A DNA stretch of 64,000 nucleotides from Cyclaneusma minus (lineage: Eukaryota; Ascomycota; Leotiomycetes; Marthamycetales; Marthamycetaceae). A program made the translations under genes and the position numbers. Location: positions 372,001 to 436,000 of the forward strand of contig JAKZHN010000009.1 in the NCBI GenBank assembly GCA_037179335.1, written 5' to 3'. The notes under the pieces were generated by a model. The model was not told the DNA's origin. It did no database searches and saw nothing but the letters and a program-made list of their open reading frames with translations. Of the stretch, positions 32,342 through 44,072 are shown one piece after another (position 1 is the stretch's first letter; each line of letters starts with the position of its first letter).

Positions 32342-35300
32342 ATGGATGGATACCCGCCATACTATGTCGCGAATAACATCCCTTCCATCTTCATCTCCGG
32401 ACTGGGCGCAGGGCCAGCTCCCGAGCTTCAATCCACCTTCCCAGGAATCAGGACTCGCGGCATTCGCATTCTCTCTGATGTGCCAGAGCTGGAGACTGAG
32501 GATGCTGCCTTGTTGAAACAGACCTTACTCGAGAAAGATGGCAGTGAGGGGCCTTGGTCGCCGAGGCATCCTCAGAGTCGTAATAGATTCAAGATCAGAG
32601 CTGTGGGAAGGGTAGGTCAGGATCTCGGTTGGCGCATCCTATGCGACTCCTGCTAATCCGTTTGTCTAGGATCATACCCTTCCTCCCCGCCAAGCTGAAA
32701 TCCCATATGAGCTGCCCCCTCAGTCCCCAGGGGCTCCCCTCCCGCATCTACACTCCGAACTCTCCCCGCTTACGCCGGGGTCTGTTACCTTCCCCGATGG
32801 GCTCATGGATCCGAGGTGGATCGCAAAGCACCAGGAGCTGATTCCAAGTGTCTTTATTATGTTCTACAACTTTACCTCTGACCCGAAGCTCACGTCGCTC
32901 CATGACAACCAGATCAAGTCAGATGTGAATAATATCAAGAGTACCTTCAGCCAGTCCGGATACAGGACCCGCCTTGTACTTGTACTATTAAGTGAGAAAT
33001 CCGTGGTTCAGTCCAGTGACGTGGAAGATCGTCTATCCAACATACGTCGAGCCACCGGACTTGACCCAAAAACCTCGCTCTTCTTCCTGCCACCCCAGTC
33101 GTCCCAAGTAGAAATACGTACATTCGTGGAGACCATGCTTGTGGTTGTAAGCACAGTGGCCGTGGACTATTATAGAGATTTGACGAAACACTCTCGAAGG
33201 AAGCGGAATAGGGGCGTCATACCCCCTCCCACCGCCCCTCCTACATCGGGCACTTCTCAGACACTCTCAAGTCAGGGATGGAACGTGCGCTACGACTTCA
33301 AGCTTGGGATATTTGCAGAGTTCAGATTCGAGATGGATGCTGCCATTCGTTCTTACGAGACCAGCTACGAAACATTACTCGGGACCGAGGTTTTTGAAGC
33401 AATCGCTAGTTGGAGCCCGAGATGGAACGAAGCGAGAATGTTAGCAGACGTCATTAGCATCCGGACCCTCCGTTGTTTGCTGTGGCAAGGGAATTCGACG
33501 TCAGCATGCCGGCGGTGGCTTTCCCACAAAGAAAGGATTCGAGATTTGGTTGATCGACGAGGCAAAGGCTCATCTACGTATGGCTGGGCAGCTTGGGAAG
33601 CTAGATGGGCGACTGTCATGGCCGAGTTGATCCAGAAAGCCGACTTTCCCGAATTTTCGGGACCGAATCCTGCAGTATATCTCCCTCATGACAAGTCAAT
33701 TACGATGGGAGAACGTATGCTGCCTGTCGAATTCTTGCACCATCCAGGTTATTGGTATCGAGAAGCAAGCAAGTTTAATTACGCCCGTCGATTACTCGCT
33801 CAAAGAATGCCAGAGGAAGACAGAAACTCGCCCGGTACATCGCCCGCGTCACATATTGCGAGCAGAGCATATACCTACGACACATATCTGACCCCGGAAC
33901 CACATGAAGAGTTTCCTCTCGAAGGGCGCCAGGGAAAGGTTAACCATGCCAAGCTCATACGGGATTCATTAAGCAAGGCTATTAGCGAGTTTGCAAAACG
34001 TGATCAAAAGCGTATTGTGCTGGAGTTGACACTCCAAAGCGCGCGAGAAAGTATCCGGAGTGAAGCTTGGGAGGATGCTGTCCGTATGCTTCGGCCTCTG
34101 TGGCAAGTCATGGCTGTCCGGAAGGCAGGCTGGTGGGATGTAGTTGAAGAGATAGGGTGGACAATGAGAACTGCCGCAGCCAAAGCTGGAGACGGAGGTA
34201 CTGTAGTCTCGGTGGACTGGGAACTCTTGCACCGAGGTAAGACATGTCTTTCAAGTCATTTTTTCCCGGTCTCAAGTTCGGGGTCTTCTCAACCGAGCTA
34301 GTCGCGTTTGATAGTTGCTGACCTGCCTAAAGACTTCAGCCACAAAACGAACTGGCACTACGATATATCAAAGTCCTTAGACGGTCTAGATGCTGTGAGG
34401 GCTAAACCCGCTGTCGTACTTCAAGACAAGGATGTTCATTCCTTCCTCTCAACAACTTATGCCTTTGAAAAGGGGGAGGGGAAAGCAGGAGATTCCTGCT
34501 CATCTCAACTAGCCATCACTTCCTACGCACAGCCAGGTTCAGCACCAGTCGTGTTATCTGAGATTGCCATCAGATATGATGGCAGCATAAAACCTGTGTT
34601 CATTCGTCACAAAGCTGATCCCTCCGCGGGCGAGAAGACGATTAAAGGCAGTCTTCATTCCGTTGTGACTCTGCAGGATGCCAGCACGTCCAATAACTCT
34701 TTGGAAGAATCATCACCCACTGAGACTTCGCCGAGCCGTCCTTCCCTGGTTGGAGAGGATGATCTGACTCTTTCACCCGGGCAAACACGAATTTTCGAAT
34801 TCAACAGCCCTCTCAGGGAAGCCGGCGAGGCCAGAGCACTCACTGCCACTCTCTCTATAGCAAACGAGCTTTTTGATCTCGACTATCTAACAACATTTGG
34901 CGGCAGGGTAGAGCCTGATGTGTGGTGGAGCAATAGAGGATCCAGACGGACAATACATCGGCCAGAATCGCATGCGATCAATATACTACCAAAACCGCCC
35001 AAGATTGATGTCAATTTCGTCGATATCCAAGAGCAATACTACACGGATGAACCCATTGACCTGAAGGTCGAGATCAACAATGGTGAAGACGATGCTGCTA
35101 TGGCAGTCATGAGAGTCCAGATAGTCGGAAACGAGTCCCCGGCAATCTCAGTGAAGACTCTACATACCGACAGTCAGCTCAAGGTCCATAATGAACCATC
35201 GGCATCGCCTGAAGCTATTGAGCTTGGCCAGATCCCAAGTAAAATATCGCAGCAGGTCGTCCTATCTCTCCTGCCGATTTCTTCTGCGTTGACTCACGAC

Positions 35301-36323
35301 TTGACGATCAACGTCTCCTACCATCTCGTTTCTGATCCAGAAACTCCTCTGACCAAGACAGTCACGGTCCCAATCAACGTCATCGGCCCCTTTGAAGCCA
35401 GCTATGACTTTTCTCCTCGTTTGCATCCCGATCCATGGCCTAGCTTCTTCTCTCACGACGAAACGACCTCTACCGAAGACCCAGCCTCTCAACCCCTAGC
35501 ACAGGACTCTAAAGCTGCCGGGCTCGCCCAAAAATGGTGTTTAACAACCCGCTACGCTTCCTTCGCCCACCAGCCATTAATCATAATGGCCATATCACTC
35601 GGCGTCCAGAATCTAAACGGCGGGATTACTTGTACCACATCTCCCGGTGACGGTGACGTACCACCTCCGTCCTATCCCTTGGAAATCGCACCCAAGGTTC
35701 TCGAAGAGGCACGATTCTCCGTCTACGTCCAGAAACTCTCCCTAGACGACCGCCGCTCTGCATCCCTCGACCTCTCCCTCTCGATATCCTGGCGGCGTGC
35801 CGACACTCCCGACAGGCCCGACAATAGCACCAGCGCCACAAACACCACCACACTCCCCATCCAACGCCTCCTAGTCTCCTCCTCCGAACCCCGCGTCCTC
35901 GCTTCCGCCTCCTACTCCACCACCCCCTCAGCCGACCCCTTCCCCGTCATCCACCTCACGTACACAATCGAAAATCCCTCCATGCACTTTCTCACCTTCG
36001 GCCTGAGCATGGAACTTTCGGAAACATTTGCATTTTCTGGCCCAAAAAGCTGTACCGTGCAACTGCTGCCGCTGAGCAGGAGAGAAGTGAAGTATAGGGT
36101 GTTGCCGCATGTGAGGGGGGCTTGGATTGAGCCGGTTGTGGTGGTTAAGGATAAGTACTTTCAGAAGGTGCTGAGGGTTGTGCCGACTGAGGGGTGTAGT
36201 TTGAAGAGGTCTGGTGGGCAGGGCGTGGGTGGTGGGGTGGGGGTTTGGGTTCCGGAGGATGAGGTGAGGGGGGAGGGTGAGGTGGGAGGAGAGGGCGAGG
36301 CGGGAGCAGAGGCGGCGGAGTGA
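32342..36323 (+). CDS. TRAPPC11-like trafficking protein (foie gras / gryzun domains)
   Basis: Three exons, 32342-32611, 32670-34236 and 34315-36323, give 1281 residues, the usual size for fungal TRAPPC11. It starts M-D-G-Y-P-P-Y-Y-V-A-N-N-I-P, matching the family's N-terminus. The alpha-helical foie gras domain lies at about 290-560, with W-N-V-R-Y-D-F-K-L-G-I-F-A-E-F-R and A-A-I-R-S-Y-E-T-S-Y. The C-terminal half contains beta-rich gryzun-type segments, from about residue 845, with F-V-D-I-Q-E-Q-Y-Y-T-D-E-P-I. The extreme C-terminus is Gly/Glu low-complexity. The protein is a core part of TRAPPIII-type complexes in ER-to-Golgi traffic and autophagy. Intron 2 has a nearby alternative AG, but only the chosen one keeps frame. 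Confidence 0.85.
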
Positions 36324-36852
36324 GGGAAGAGTGACGGGTGAAAGATTTGAGGTTTTCTAGATGAAGGATAGATGTGAAGGAACATGGGCGGAGAGATAGA
36401 GTGTGTGATTTCTAGATGGTAATTCGGATTCATGAACATGAAGACTTTGTACGACACTGGTGCGTTTTGCAATGACTGGATTGACTGGTGACTTGGGCTG
36501 CAACCTGCTTGACCTGTCGCCAGAGGTCAAACACAACTCGGTAGCTCCAATGATGAGGGTAGAGGCTTCGACTCGGGCATTGCACTGTCGAGTGACAAGG
36601 CAAAGATTCTCCGTCGTAGCAAAGCGGAGCTAGCAAATTCCATGGCTTCTGTTAAATCAAAACTGTAGTTCATTAAGTTCAAAAAGAAATGATGCCGTAA
36701 TAGCAAGAAACAGTTCTCAACTGCAAGACTTGGACTCTGTCAGCTCCAAAATATCCTCTCGCTCCACACTTGCTCAGTTAATATTTCTAAATATAAAAGC
36801 GACTAGGCGATGTCTTATTAAATCAGTTTTGTAGAAGCCCTTGAAGCTCAAA

Positions 36853-36983
36853 CCTAGGCGTGTTATACATCAATCGATGGGAAATTGCCAGCTCTATCAG
36901 CCTATATTGTTTATGAGTCTCTCAGAGCAATGTCCAAAAACGGCTTTTTCAGAGCCCGTCGGTCGATGTGCAACAAAACTCGG
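36853..36983 (+). mobile_element. MITE-like element, copy 1
   Basis: Begins CCTAGGCGTGTTATACATC and ends TCGATGTGCAACAAAACTCGG. The ends are imperfect terminal inverted repeats of each other (compare AACACGCCTAGG with AACAAAACTCGG). It is in the same orientation as copy 2 and too short to code. Confidence 0.5.
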
Positions 36984-37171
36984 ATGGGACGTGGGTAAGA
37001 CCGCTTGATAGGTCGCTGTCGTCCCCGAGTTCTCTGTCGTCTCCGAATTCCCCGTCTCACCTGCCAGTCGTCTCGAATTCACAGTAAACGCCGCTAAAGT
37101 TATATCGCCCCGCTGTTTGAAAAACAGCGTCCAACCTCTCTGGGTATTACACGAGCTTCCAGCCTTTTAGA

Positions 37172-37295
37172 CCTAGGTGTGTTATACATCGATTTGTGTG
37201 TAATTTTCTGCTCTATCAGATGACATAATATTCATGCCGTTATCTTCAATTTTCAAAAACGTCGTTTCCCTCGGTCGACGTGCAACAAAACCTGG
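37172..37295 (+). mobile_element. MITE-like element, copy 2
   Basis: Begins CCTAGGTGTGTTATACATCG and ends CGACGTGCAACAAAACCTGG. Reverse-complementing the start gives ATGTATAACACACCTAGG, which matches the end ACGTGCAACAAAACCTGG at 12 of 18 positions, four of the six differences being C/T or G/A. It shares both ends and an interior CTCTATCAG with copy 1. Confidence 0.5.
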
Positions 37296-38472
37296 ATGTA
37301 TTAGGGACCAGATGTCACATGACATCACATGACACCCCGCCTCCTTCTCCCCAGCGCAGAGATTCTCTGTCGGGTCACTAGTACTCTGTCGACGGACGAC
37401 ACTCATGGAACGGTGATCATCTGCCCCCCGTGCTTCCGTATCTCCCCCGTGAAAGACAAAAGGCTTCCAATAAACCCCCACTCCCCAATCATTATTCCCA
37501 CTTTTGCCCGAGTAGAACTCGCGTCCCCCAAAGTCCAAAAAAGCAAAAACTCCAAAAAAAAAGAACAAAAAGAAAAAATCAACTATGCGGGAGCGAACGC
37601 GCACACCTAACTTGGCGAGACCCCGTGATTACTGCGGCTGTCCCGAAACGTACGGCTATTACATTCTCTCATGATTCCCCCGTGATTACCAACGGCTGAA
37701 ACCCATATCCCACTATTGACTTGATGCGAATCGGTTGTCAAAACGAACTTATCAAGTACCCGTCTCGCTATTTTCCCCTGAGTGCCGCCTGCTGCTCCAC
37801 CCTCGACCGCAAAACACCCTCACTGTCATTCACACACACAAGGCTCGAAGAGCTGAAACTCGCCGATGTCAAACAAGTTCTCAGACCGGGAAATTTTGAT
37901 ATCTTGGATCTTGGTCGAGCAGCAGAGCGAGCGAGTGGCTACAGACCCTGAAGATTCCACAAGTCTTCCTCCGTCCAATGCAGTGGATCCCAACGTACAA
38001 CTATGCAGCTATGCTTTAGGTCCCTTCCGGTGAATGTCTCATTGTAATCTCGATTCTCGAAAATCTTGAAAGTAAGCCCACCAGTGACCAACCCAAAACA
38101 TCAAATTCACTTTACACACCACGAGCTGCTTAAAGAAAGAAGAGTGATGCGCCAGAAAGTTGCTGGAAACGCTGGAATCCCATATTATCTTGGCCAACGA
38201 TAATATCGATAGTATTCTGGGGCTATGTGTGATAAGAAAACAGTCAGCTCGATGTTTGGTTTATGATTGTTTGATGAGACGTGGGTTTTGAAGGATAGAT
38301 ATTCGGGCACTGTATCTATCTGAACAGGAAGCATGGTATCATTGACACTACACGCCACAAATGCCCTACTCCAACGCTCCATATGCCAGTCATGAGAAGC
38401 TATCCAGCAACAAAGTGTCTTCAAGCAAAGCCGCTTTCCTAAGGCCCCTTAACGCCGTCTCCACAGTTTTGC

Positions 38473-40528
38473 CTAATCGTCGCCAGCTTCAGCGGTCACC
38501 TCGCAGCCCTGAGAAAAGAATATTCGGGCGGGCTGGTCATAGTCGTTCTCGATGCTGTAAAAGTTGCCTAACGCCGTTCAGTCAGTCCTGGTCCTACATC
38601 GTTTACAGAAACACAGGGAAACTCACCTCGCGGCACCTGCCACATCCCCCCCTTGCTGATCCGAAACGTAGTATCGTTAACCGTGACCTGCACTCTTCCA
38701 TAAAACACGAAAAATACCATCTGCATCCGCCGGCTATTCTTAGGCTTCTTCACGCTCCCTGGCGGTAGGTCCACCATCCCTGAGCCAAAGAACGGTAGCG
38801 AAAGCGTCTTTGCGAACTTGAAACTCGCACCTGGAATATCCCTGGTCACCATGGCAGCATCCGAGAGCGCAATCTGATCCGTTTTTTCGGCTGTGCTAAT
38901 GCAGATCTGATCTTCTGGATCCCAGTCTCGTACCTCCCCAAAGATTTGGCCAGGCTCCAGTTCCCAGGGCTCGGTCTCGGATTCCACGTCGTCTTCGGGC
39001 TCTTCCTCGGATTCTGAGGGCCGTGGCTTACGACCGTGTTTTCGGCTTTTAGGGGCAGAACGGCTACGTTTCGGAGGGGAAATTTCGTCGGCGCGGATGA
39101 CCTCTTTGAGGCGGGGCATAACGAAGGAGGCATCGGGGTCTTCTTCATCTTCGTAAACAACGGCTTCGTTTTTCCAGTATTGGACGGGTTTGATGGTGTG
39201 GCGTCCGGAGCGGGTTGTTTGGAAGTTTGCATCGTTAGGTGTTTCTCGGCGGAGGATATGTAGACCGCGAGATTTGCGTGGAAGAGGAGGAGCATACTTG
39301 ACTTGCGGAGGCGACGAAGTAGCGGGTGGAAGTGCTACAGACTTGGCCGTATCCAGGACCTTCTTGGCGGCTGGTTTTCCACGTTTCTTTGGAACGTTCA
39401 GCTCTGCCTCCGACGGCTCTGCTAAACCTCGTTGCTTTTTCGATGCTCGAATTGGAAGCTGCTGTTCTTCTTCTTCTTCTTCCTCCTCCTCGGCCTCTCG
39501 CGATTCCTGGCTCGATCGCTTTTTGCCCCTTGATTTTTCAACTCGGCGCTTCGCGGAGGATTTTTTGACTATCCTAGCAGCCGCTGTGCTCGGTGAGCTT
39601 GGTAATTGCGGGTCTTCTTCCATCGCGGGACTGTCTCCTCTTTCCTCGTAATCATCCTGCCGCTCCTGGACCTCCGGTATCGGTTGGGTCTCCATCAGTT
39701 GGGTCTCTATCAGTTCGGAATCGTGGTCGTCCTCGCCATACTGCCCAGGCTGGTAGTCATCATCGTCGGCGTACTCGTCTGCTTTTCCACCAGACTCATC
39801 GACCTCAGGCACTTCCTCAACCTTGTTCTCGTCGGTTACAGGGGCTACTCTGAGTGCTTGCGGCGATAAAGAGTCACCAGTACCATCGATTAACCTCGGA
39901 TCAATATTACTTGCATCAGGAACGCGCGAGCGCTTCGGCGGTGATGGTTTTGCGGCGGAAGGCGGATAAAGATCGGTAGTAGAAAAGTCCAGTCGACGGT
40001 TCCCGTACGTATGAGATAGCGCTCGAGTCGGGCTGACGACGTCGCCACGTGTAGGTGATGTAGCTGGGCCAAGCGATGGGTGTCGCCGAGCTGGGGATTG
40101 TTGAGCTATGAACGTCTTCTTAGGAGATGAGGATCTAGGAATTGGCTTTCGTATGCTTGATTTTCGTCGCGCAGATAGCACAGTCGTAGGATCCGGAATG
40201 CTGCTCTCTTCCATATCTACTTCATCTGACATGGTTCTATTTGCGGCCCTGAAGTTCTGCGATGTGCTCGACTTACTCGGTATGCTCGACGACTTGCCTC
40301 TGCTGGAGAACTGCTGCTTCTCGGGCGACGAGAACAGGCCCTCGACAGGCTCCATGCCATACTCATCGCGAATTCCGGTATCGGGGAGGGTGAGGCCAGT
40401 TTTCCTGCGCAATTGTAAGTATCATTCGGCATATTAGAAGGAGTAGCAACTGACCTCCCCACCTTCCCGAATTCGAAGAGGTACTGATTTTCGTTCTTCG
40501 GCATCCTTTTCGTAGAGCCGGCGGCCAT
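38473..40528 (-). CDS. CENP-C/Mif2 kinetochore protein
   Basis: Three exons, 40528-40455, 40404-38627 and 38567-38473, give 648 residues. The N-terminal block G-R-K-T-G-L-T-L-P-D-T-G-I-R-D-E-Y-G-M-E-P-V-E-G-L-F-S-S-P, seen only after splicing, is the Mif2 N-terminal motif. A long acidic and basic disordered middle includes an 11-Glu-rich tract. The CENP-C signature R-S-G-R-H-T-I-K-P-V-Q-Y-W-K-N-E is at about 423-438, and the C-terminal cupin dimerisation domain at about 556-640 includes F-F-G-S-G-M-V-D-L-P-P-G and M-Q-M-V-F-F-V-F-Y-G-R-V-Q-V. The last exon finishes the cupin with N-F-Y-S-I-E-N-D-Y. The protein binds CENP-A nucleosomes and recruits the Mis12 complex at centromeres. The AT-rich block only ~5 kb away is noted but proves nothing about centromere position. 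Confidence 0.93.
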
Positions 40529-41701
40529 ACTGATGGTTGTAGCGATGGTTGCTACGCGTCGCGGGGCCGATGATTGTCGATTGGCAGCGATTCAGCTGGC
40601 GTGCGAGGTTGAAAAAGCGCGTCTATGGATGAAGCGCATTGAATACACACAGCTGAGCGAACGGGCGAGCGAGAATGGGGCGGTTCGGAGAGTCGAGGGG
40701 AATTGGCGCAAAAGCAATCGTCGTGGGGTGAGCTCTGTTGATTCCGTCGATGTTCGTGAAGTCAAAACAACACAACCTGATTTTGGTAAGGCAGCAACTT
40801 GGGGGACTGGTCCGTGCTCCCTGGACACCACCAAAACGCCCCCGTGGATATTATCACTTTCAAAGAGCTGCTCTGTCTTCCATATCCAGGCATGTTTCCA
40901 AGTCCTCGGTTTGTTCCCCGTATTCATAAGTAGATCACGTTGCCAAAGTTGGCTCCCATCCTAATGTTTCCTACCATCACCCCCAATCACTTGGGTCTCC
41001 CTCAATTGCTTGGGTTTCTCTCAGTTGTTTCTGTTTCTCTCAATCAATAGGATTCCTCTCAGTCATGTGGATTTCTCTCAGTTACTTTGGCTCCTCCTAG
41101 TCACTACCTATGTTGCATTGCTCGACGCTTTCCATGGCTTCGATTCAGGTGGTGTCGGAGATTTCTCCGCTCGCGAGACTGGCAGCAACCTGGCTCAACT
41201 TGACAATCGTGGATCCCCGTGCCCGAACTGTTCCAAAGAACTAAATTTGCTGGCACAGCAATCCCTAGCAACACCGAGTTGTGATAAGGAGGTAAAGTAA
41301 CATGCTGCAAGCATGCAGGTGAACTTTCACATGGACCGCAGATCTCGGACTCGGACATCAAAAACACGGATCTGCGATGGAAGTACTCGAGAACCAGCCA
41401 GTCGGACGGGCTCACAACTACAAGAAGTAATGATGGGCGCCGTCACACGCGGCGAATGTATTTGCGTACTGGGTTTGGCCAATCGACCATCCGAGCGACG
41501 CAGTTTGAATTTCCGTTCAGACATCAATGATAGGGCCATTGGTAAGGCTGTGGCAGATCGTACGGCAAGAACTCTGTCAATAACTACCTACAGTCCCAGC
41601 CTCTGGACTCTCGCTTGTGTTTATTTCTTCAATATTTTCAAAACAGAGACCCTGTCTGTCAAGCTTTCAATCTCTCAAGACCGGCCAGTATCTGTGTCAA
41701 G
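40529..41701. other. intergenic/promoter region with minisatellite array
   Basis: Divergent region between Mif2 (minus) and the LaeA-like gene (plus). It holds minisatellite array 2 (40975-41100). Short frames here have no recognisable domains. Confidence 0.4.
40975..41100 (+). repeat. minisatellite array 2 (CTCAATCACTTGGATTTCT, ~19 nt x 6)
   Basis: Six head-to-tail units of 19-20 nt, each beginning CTCA(A/G)T or CCAAT and ending in TTTCT or TTCCT. The consensus is close to arrays 3 and 4. Confidence 0.65.
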
Positions 41702-43185
41702 ATGGAAGGCCAGCCGTCCCTCGCAGACCACCCCTCTCGTCCAAAGGACCCCGCAGCCTCACCATCAGAATTCTCCAACCTCGGTCTGGCCAATTCTACT
41801 ACTGATGGTGGGGAAGTTGACGTTAAGGACCAGAGGACTGACGCTGAAAGTATCCTCGAGGTCGACGTAAGTCCCTGTCTGCGGCATTGGGTTCTGGTCC
41901 ATATATCAACTCATGTTTGACCACCAGAGCGACTCGGATGCCGATTTTGCCATTGACGAAATGAGCTTTGTGTACGCTTCTCCCTGAAGTTTCTTAATAC
42001 TTCAAATCCAGTTTTCTTACAAGCTTTCAGAAGCTCCACGACGGCTGTAAGATCTAGTCTGCATAAGAGCGTTGAGGAGAATGGACGGACGTACCATATG
42101 TTTGAGAGCGGGAGTAAGTGGACCACCCGAGATACTCCAGCTCAAAATTGCGTCTTTCGGACTGACCTTGAATCCCAGAGTATCCGGTACCCAATGACCA
42201 GGTTGAGCAGAACAGGCTAGGTGAGTATTGATAGTCTGCTGCGACAGAAGGAGATAGGCTTAAATATCTTCTAGATGTTCAGCATACGTTGTTCCGTCTG
42301 ACCACACATGGGAAATTGTACCTTGCACCCATCGACCCTAAGAATATCCACAGAGTCCTAGACATCGGCACAGGTATGTTGAACCTGAGAGTATGGACTT
42401 CGAACATATCTGACAGAACAGGTACTGGTGCATGGGCAATCAATTACGGTCAGTCGGAACTTGCCAAAACCACCTGAAAATATGCTAACAGCAGGGCAGC
42501 CACCGAGAATCCTAGTTCTCACGTGCTCGGAATAGATCTGAGTGCAATCCAACCAGAGCTGTGAGTTTGATTTTCCAGATGATGCCTGCGGGTTATGTTT
42601 ATGGAACGCTAAACCTCCAGCACTCCTCCAAACTGCGAATTCGAAGTTTTCGACGCCGAAGACGACTGGAAATTCAGCACCAAGTTCGACTTCATCACCG
42701 GCCGCGCGCTAGCAGCCTGTTTCGCAGACAAAAAATCCATCTTCCAAAAAGCCTTCGACAATCTCAACCCCGGCGGCTGGATCGAGCTTCAAGACATCGT
42801 CGTCCCCATGCACTTCATCGGGCCCGTCCCCGAACCCTGCTATCTCAAACAATGGAACGACATTTGTATCTTAGGCGCCGAGCGCGCCGGAAGGCCCTGG
42901 AACAATGTAAAAAATTACAAGCAGTTTTTCGAAGAAGTGGGCTTTGTGGATGTGCAAGAGAAGAGTTTCTACTGGCCGACGAATCCGTGGTGTAAGGATA
43001 AGCATCATAAGATGTTGAGTAAGTGGTTTCAGCATGAGTTTGTGGATTTGAAGGGCTTGGAGGGGACGACTATGAGGTTGCTGACAGGGCAGTTGGGGTG
43101 GACGGCGGAGGATGTGAGGGAGTTTGTTGGGAAGGTTCAGGGGGACTTCAGGGATAGGAATGTTCATGCGTATCTTGAGATGTGA
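41702..43185 (+). CDS. LaeA-like SAM-dependent methyltransferase
   Basis: Eight exons, 41702-41866, 41928-41971, 42031-42113, 42179-42220, 42275-42373, 42422-42448, 42500-42560 and 42621-43185, add up to 361 residues with no frame break. An acidic Ser-rich N-terminus is followed by R-T-Y-H-M-F-E-S-G-K-Y-P-V-P-N-D and the class I methyltransferase fold. Motif I is V-L-D-I-G-T-G-T-G-A-W-A at about 139-150, motif II-like V-L-G-I-D-L-S-A-I-Q-P, and motif III F-D-F-I-T-G-R-A-L-A then L-N-P-G-G-W-I-E-L-Q-D. This is the pattern of the large fungal LaeA/TAM family. Few members have known substrates; LaeA itself is a regulator of secondary metabolism. Whether this gene influences the cluster 24 kb away is unknown. 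Confidence 0.87.
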
Positions 43186-44072
43186 GTCTCTTTTGCCTTT
43201 ACTGGAATTTTGCCCCCTGTTTTTCGTCCTTTGTCGAGGGGCGGATACTCGAGACCGGAAGCTAATGATATCCAGAATGTTTGTTTGGGGACGCAAACCA
43301 GGTGGGGCAACTTCAGAGACTCGACGAGCGTAGAATTCTCGCGGCGAGAAGTCTTGAGTAGCCAGTGGAGGTTTCTCCAGGCGATAGTAAAGCCTGTTGT
43401 ACATGAGTTGCTTTCAATGACTTGGACCAATCACAATAACGTATCACACTCCGCATTATCTGGAGAGCGTCTGCCAGCCAGGATTCTAGAAGTTTTCGAG
43501 GCGGACGAAGTTCACAATCTGGATCATGGATATTTCCACAATCTAAGCTACAGTGCCATGAAAGAAGTCTGAGTACGGCACAAGGTCAGTGGGTGATAAT
43601 ATTCCAAATCACTTGGAATAGTAATACTTTGAATTGCTTGGAATATCTCAGTCATTTGGAGTACTTCCGATTACTCGGAAGACCATCATAATATCCTCAA
43701 TCACTTGGAATTCTCCCAATCGTTTGGAATATTTCCAGTTATCTGGGATAATTCCAATTACTCGGAATATCTTCAATCCCTTGGAATACTCCTAATTACC
43801 TGGAATACACTCAATCACGTGGAATATTCTCTATCACTTGGACTACTCTCAATCAGTGGAATTTCTTGGAGAAAGAAGAAGCAGAGTGGCCCCAGAACCA
43901 CTGTTCTGTTGTGTCAGGCAGCAGTGTTTGCACAAAAGCGGCAGATATCATGTGGCTCTGCGTGCCTTCCAACTTGGTCACCACTCACCACCCAAGCTCC
44001 AAGAGCCAGAATCTCACATTTCCACCACCTTCACCCACTCTGTCTCTCCTTTCTTTGATACCGCAGGCAAAC
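43186..44072. other. intergenic region with minisatellite array 3
   Basis: The frame at 43210-43572 (120 residues) follows the methyltransferase stop but shows no family character. The second half is minisatellite (43595-43862), reaching to about 200 bp before the BTB gene start. Confidence 0.4.
43595..43862 (+). repeat. minisatellite array 3 (CAATCACTTGGAATATTC, ~19-20 nt x about 13)
   Basis: About thirteen degenerate head-to-tail units of 18-23 nt with one longer unit. The consensus is C(A/T)CAATCACTTGGAATAYTC. It is the longest array of the family in the window. Confidence 0.75.

Larger units (their letters stand above)
36324..38472. other. intergenic region with two MITE-like elements
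   Basis: About 2.1 kb with no supportable gene. It holds two related ~130-bp elements (36853-36983, 37172-37295) and a 7-bp-stem hairpin, GCTGTTTGAAAAACAGC, near 37115. Confidence 0.45.

Noticed and set aside
43210..43572. A 120-codon plus-strand frame after the methyltransferase
   Set aside because: It has no recognisable domain and no independent evidence of coding.
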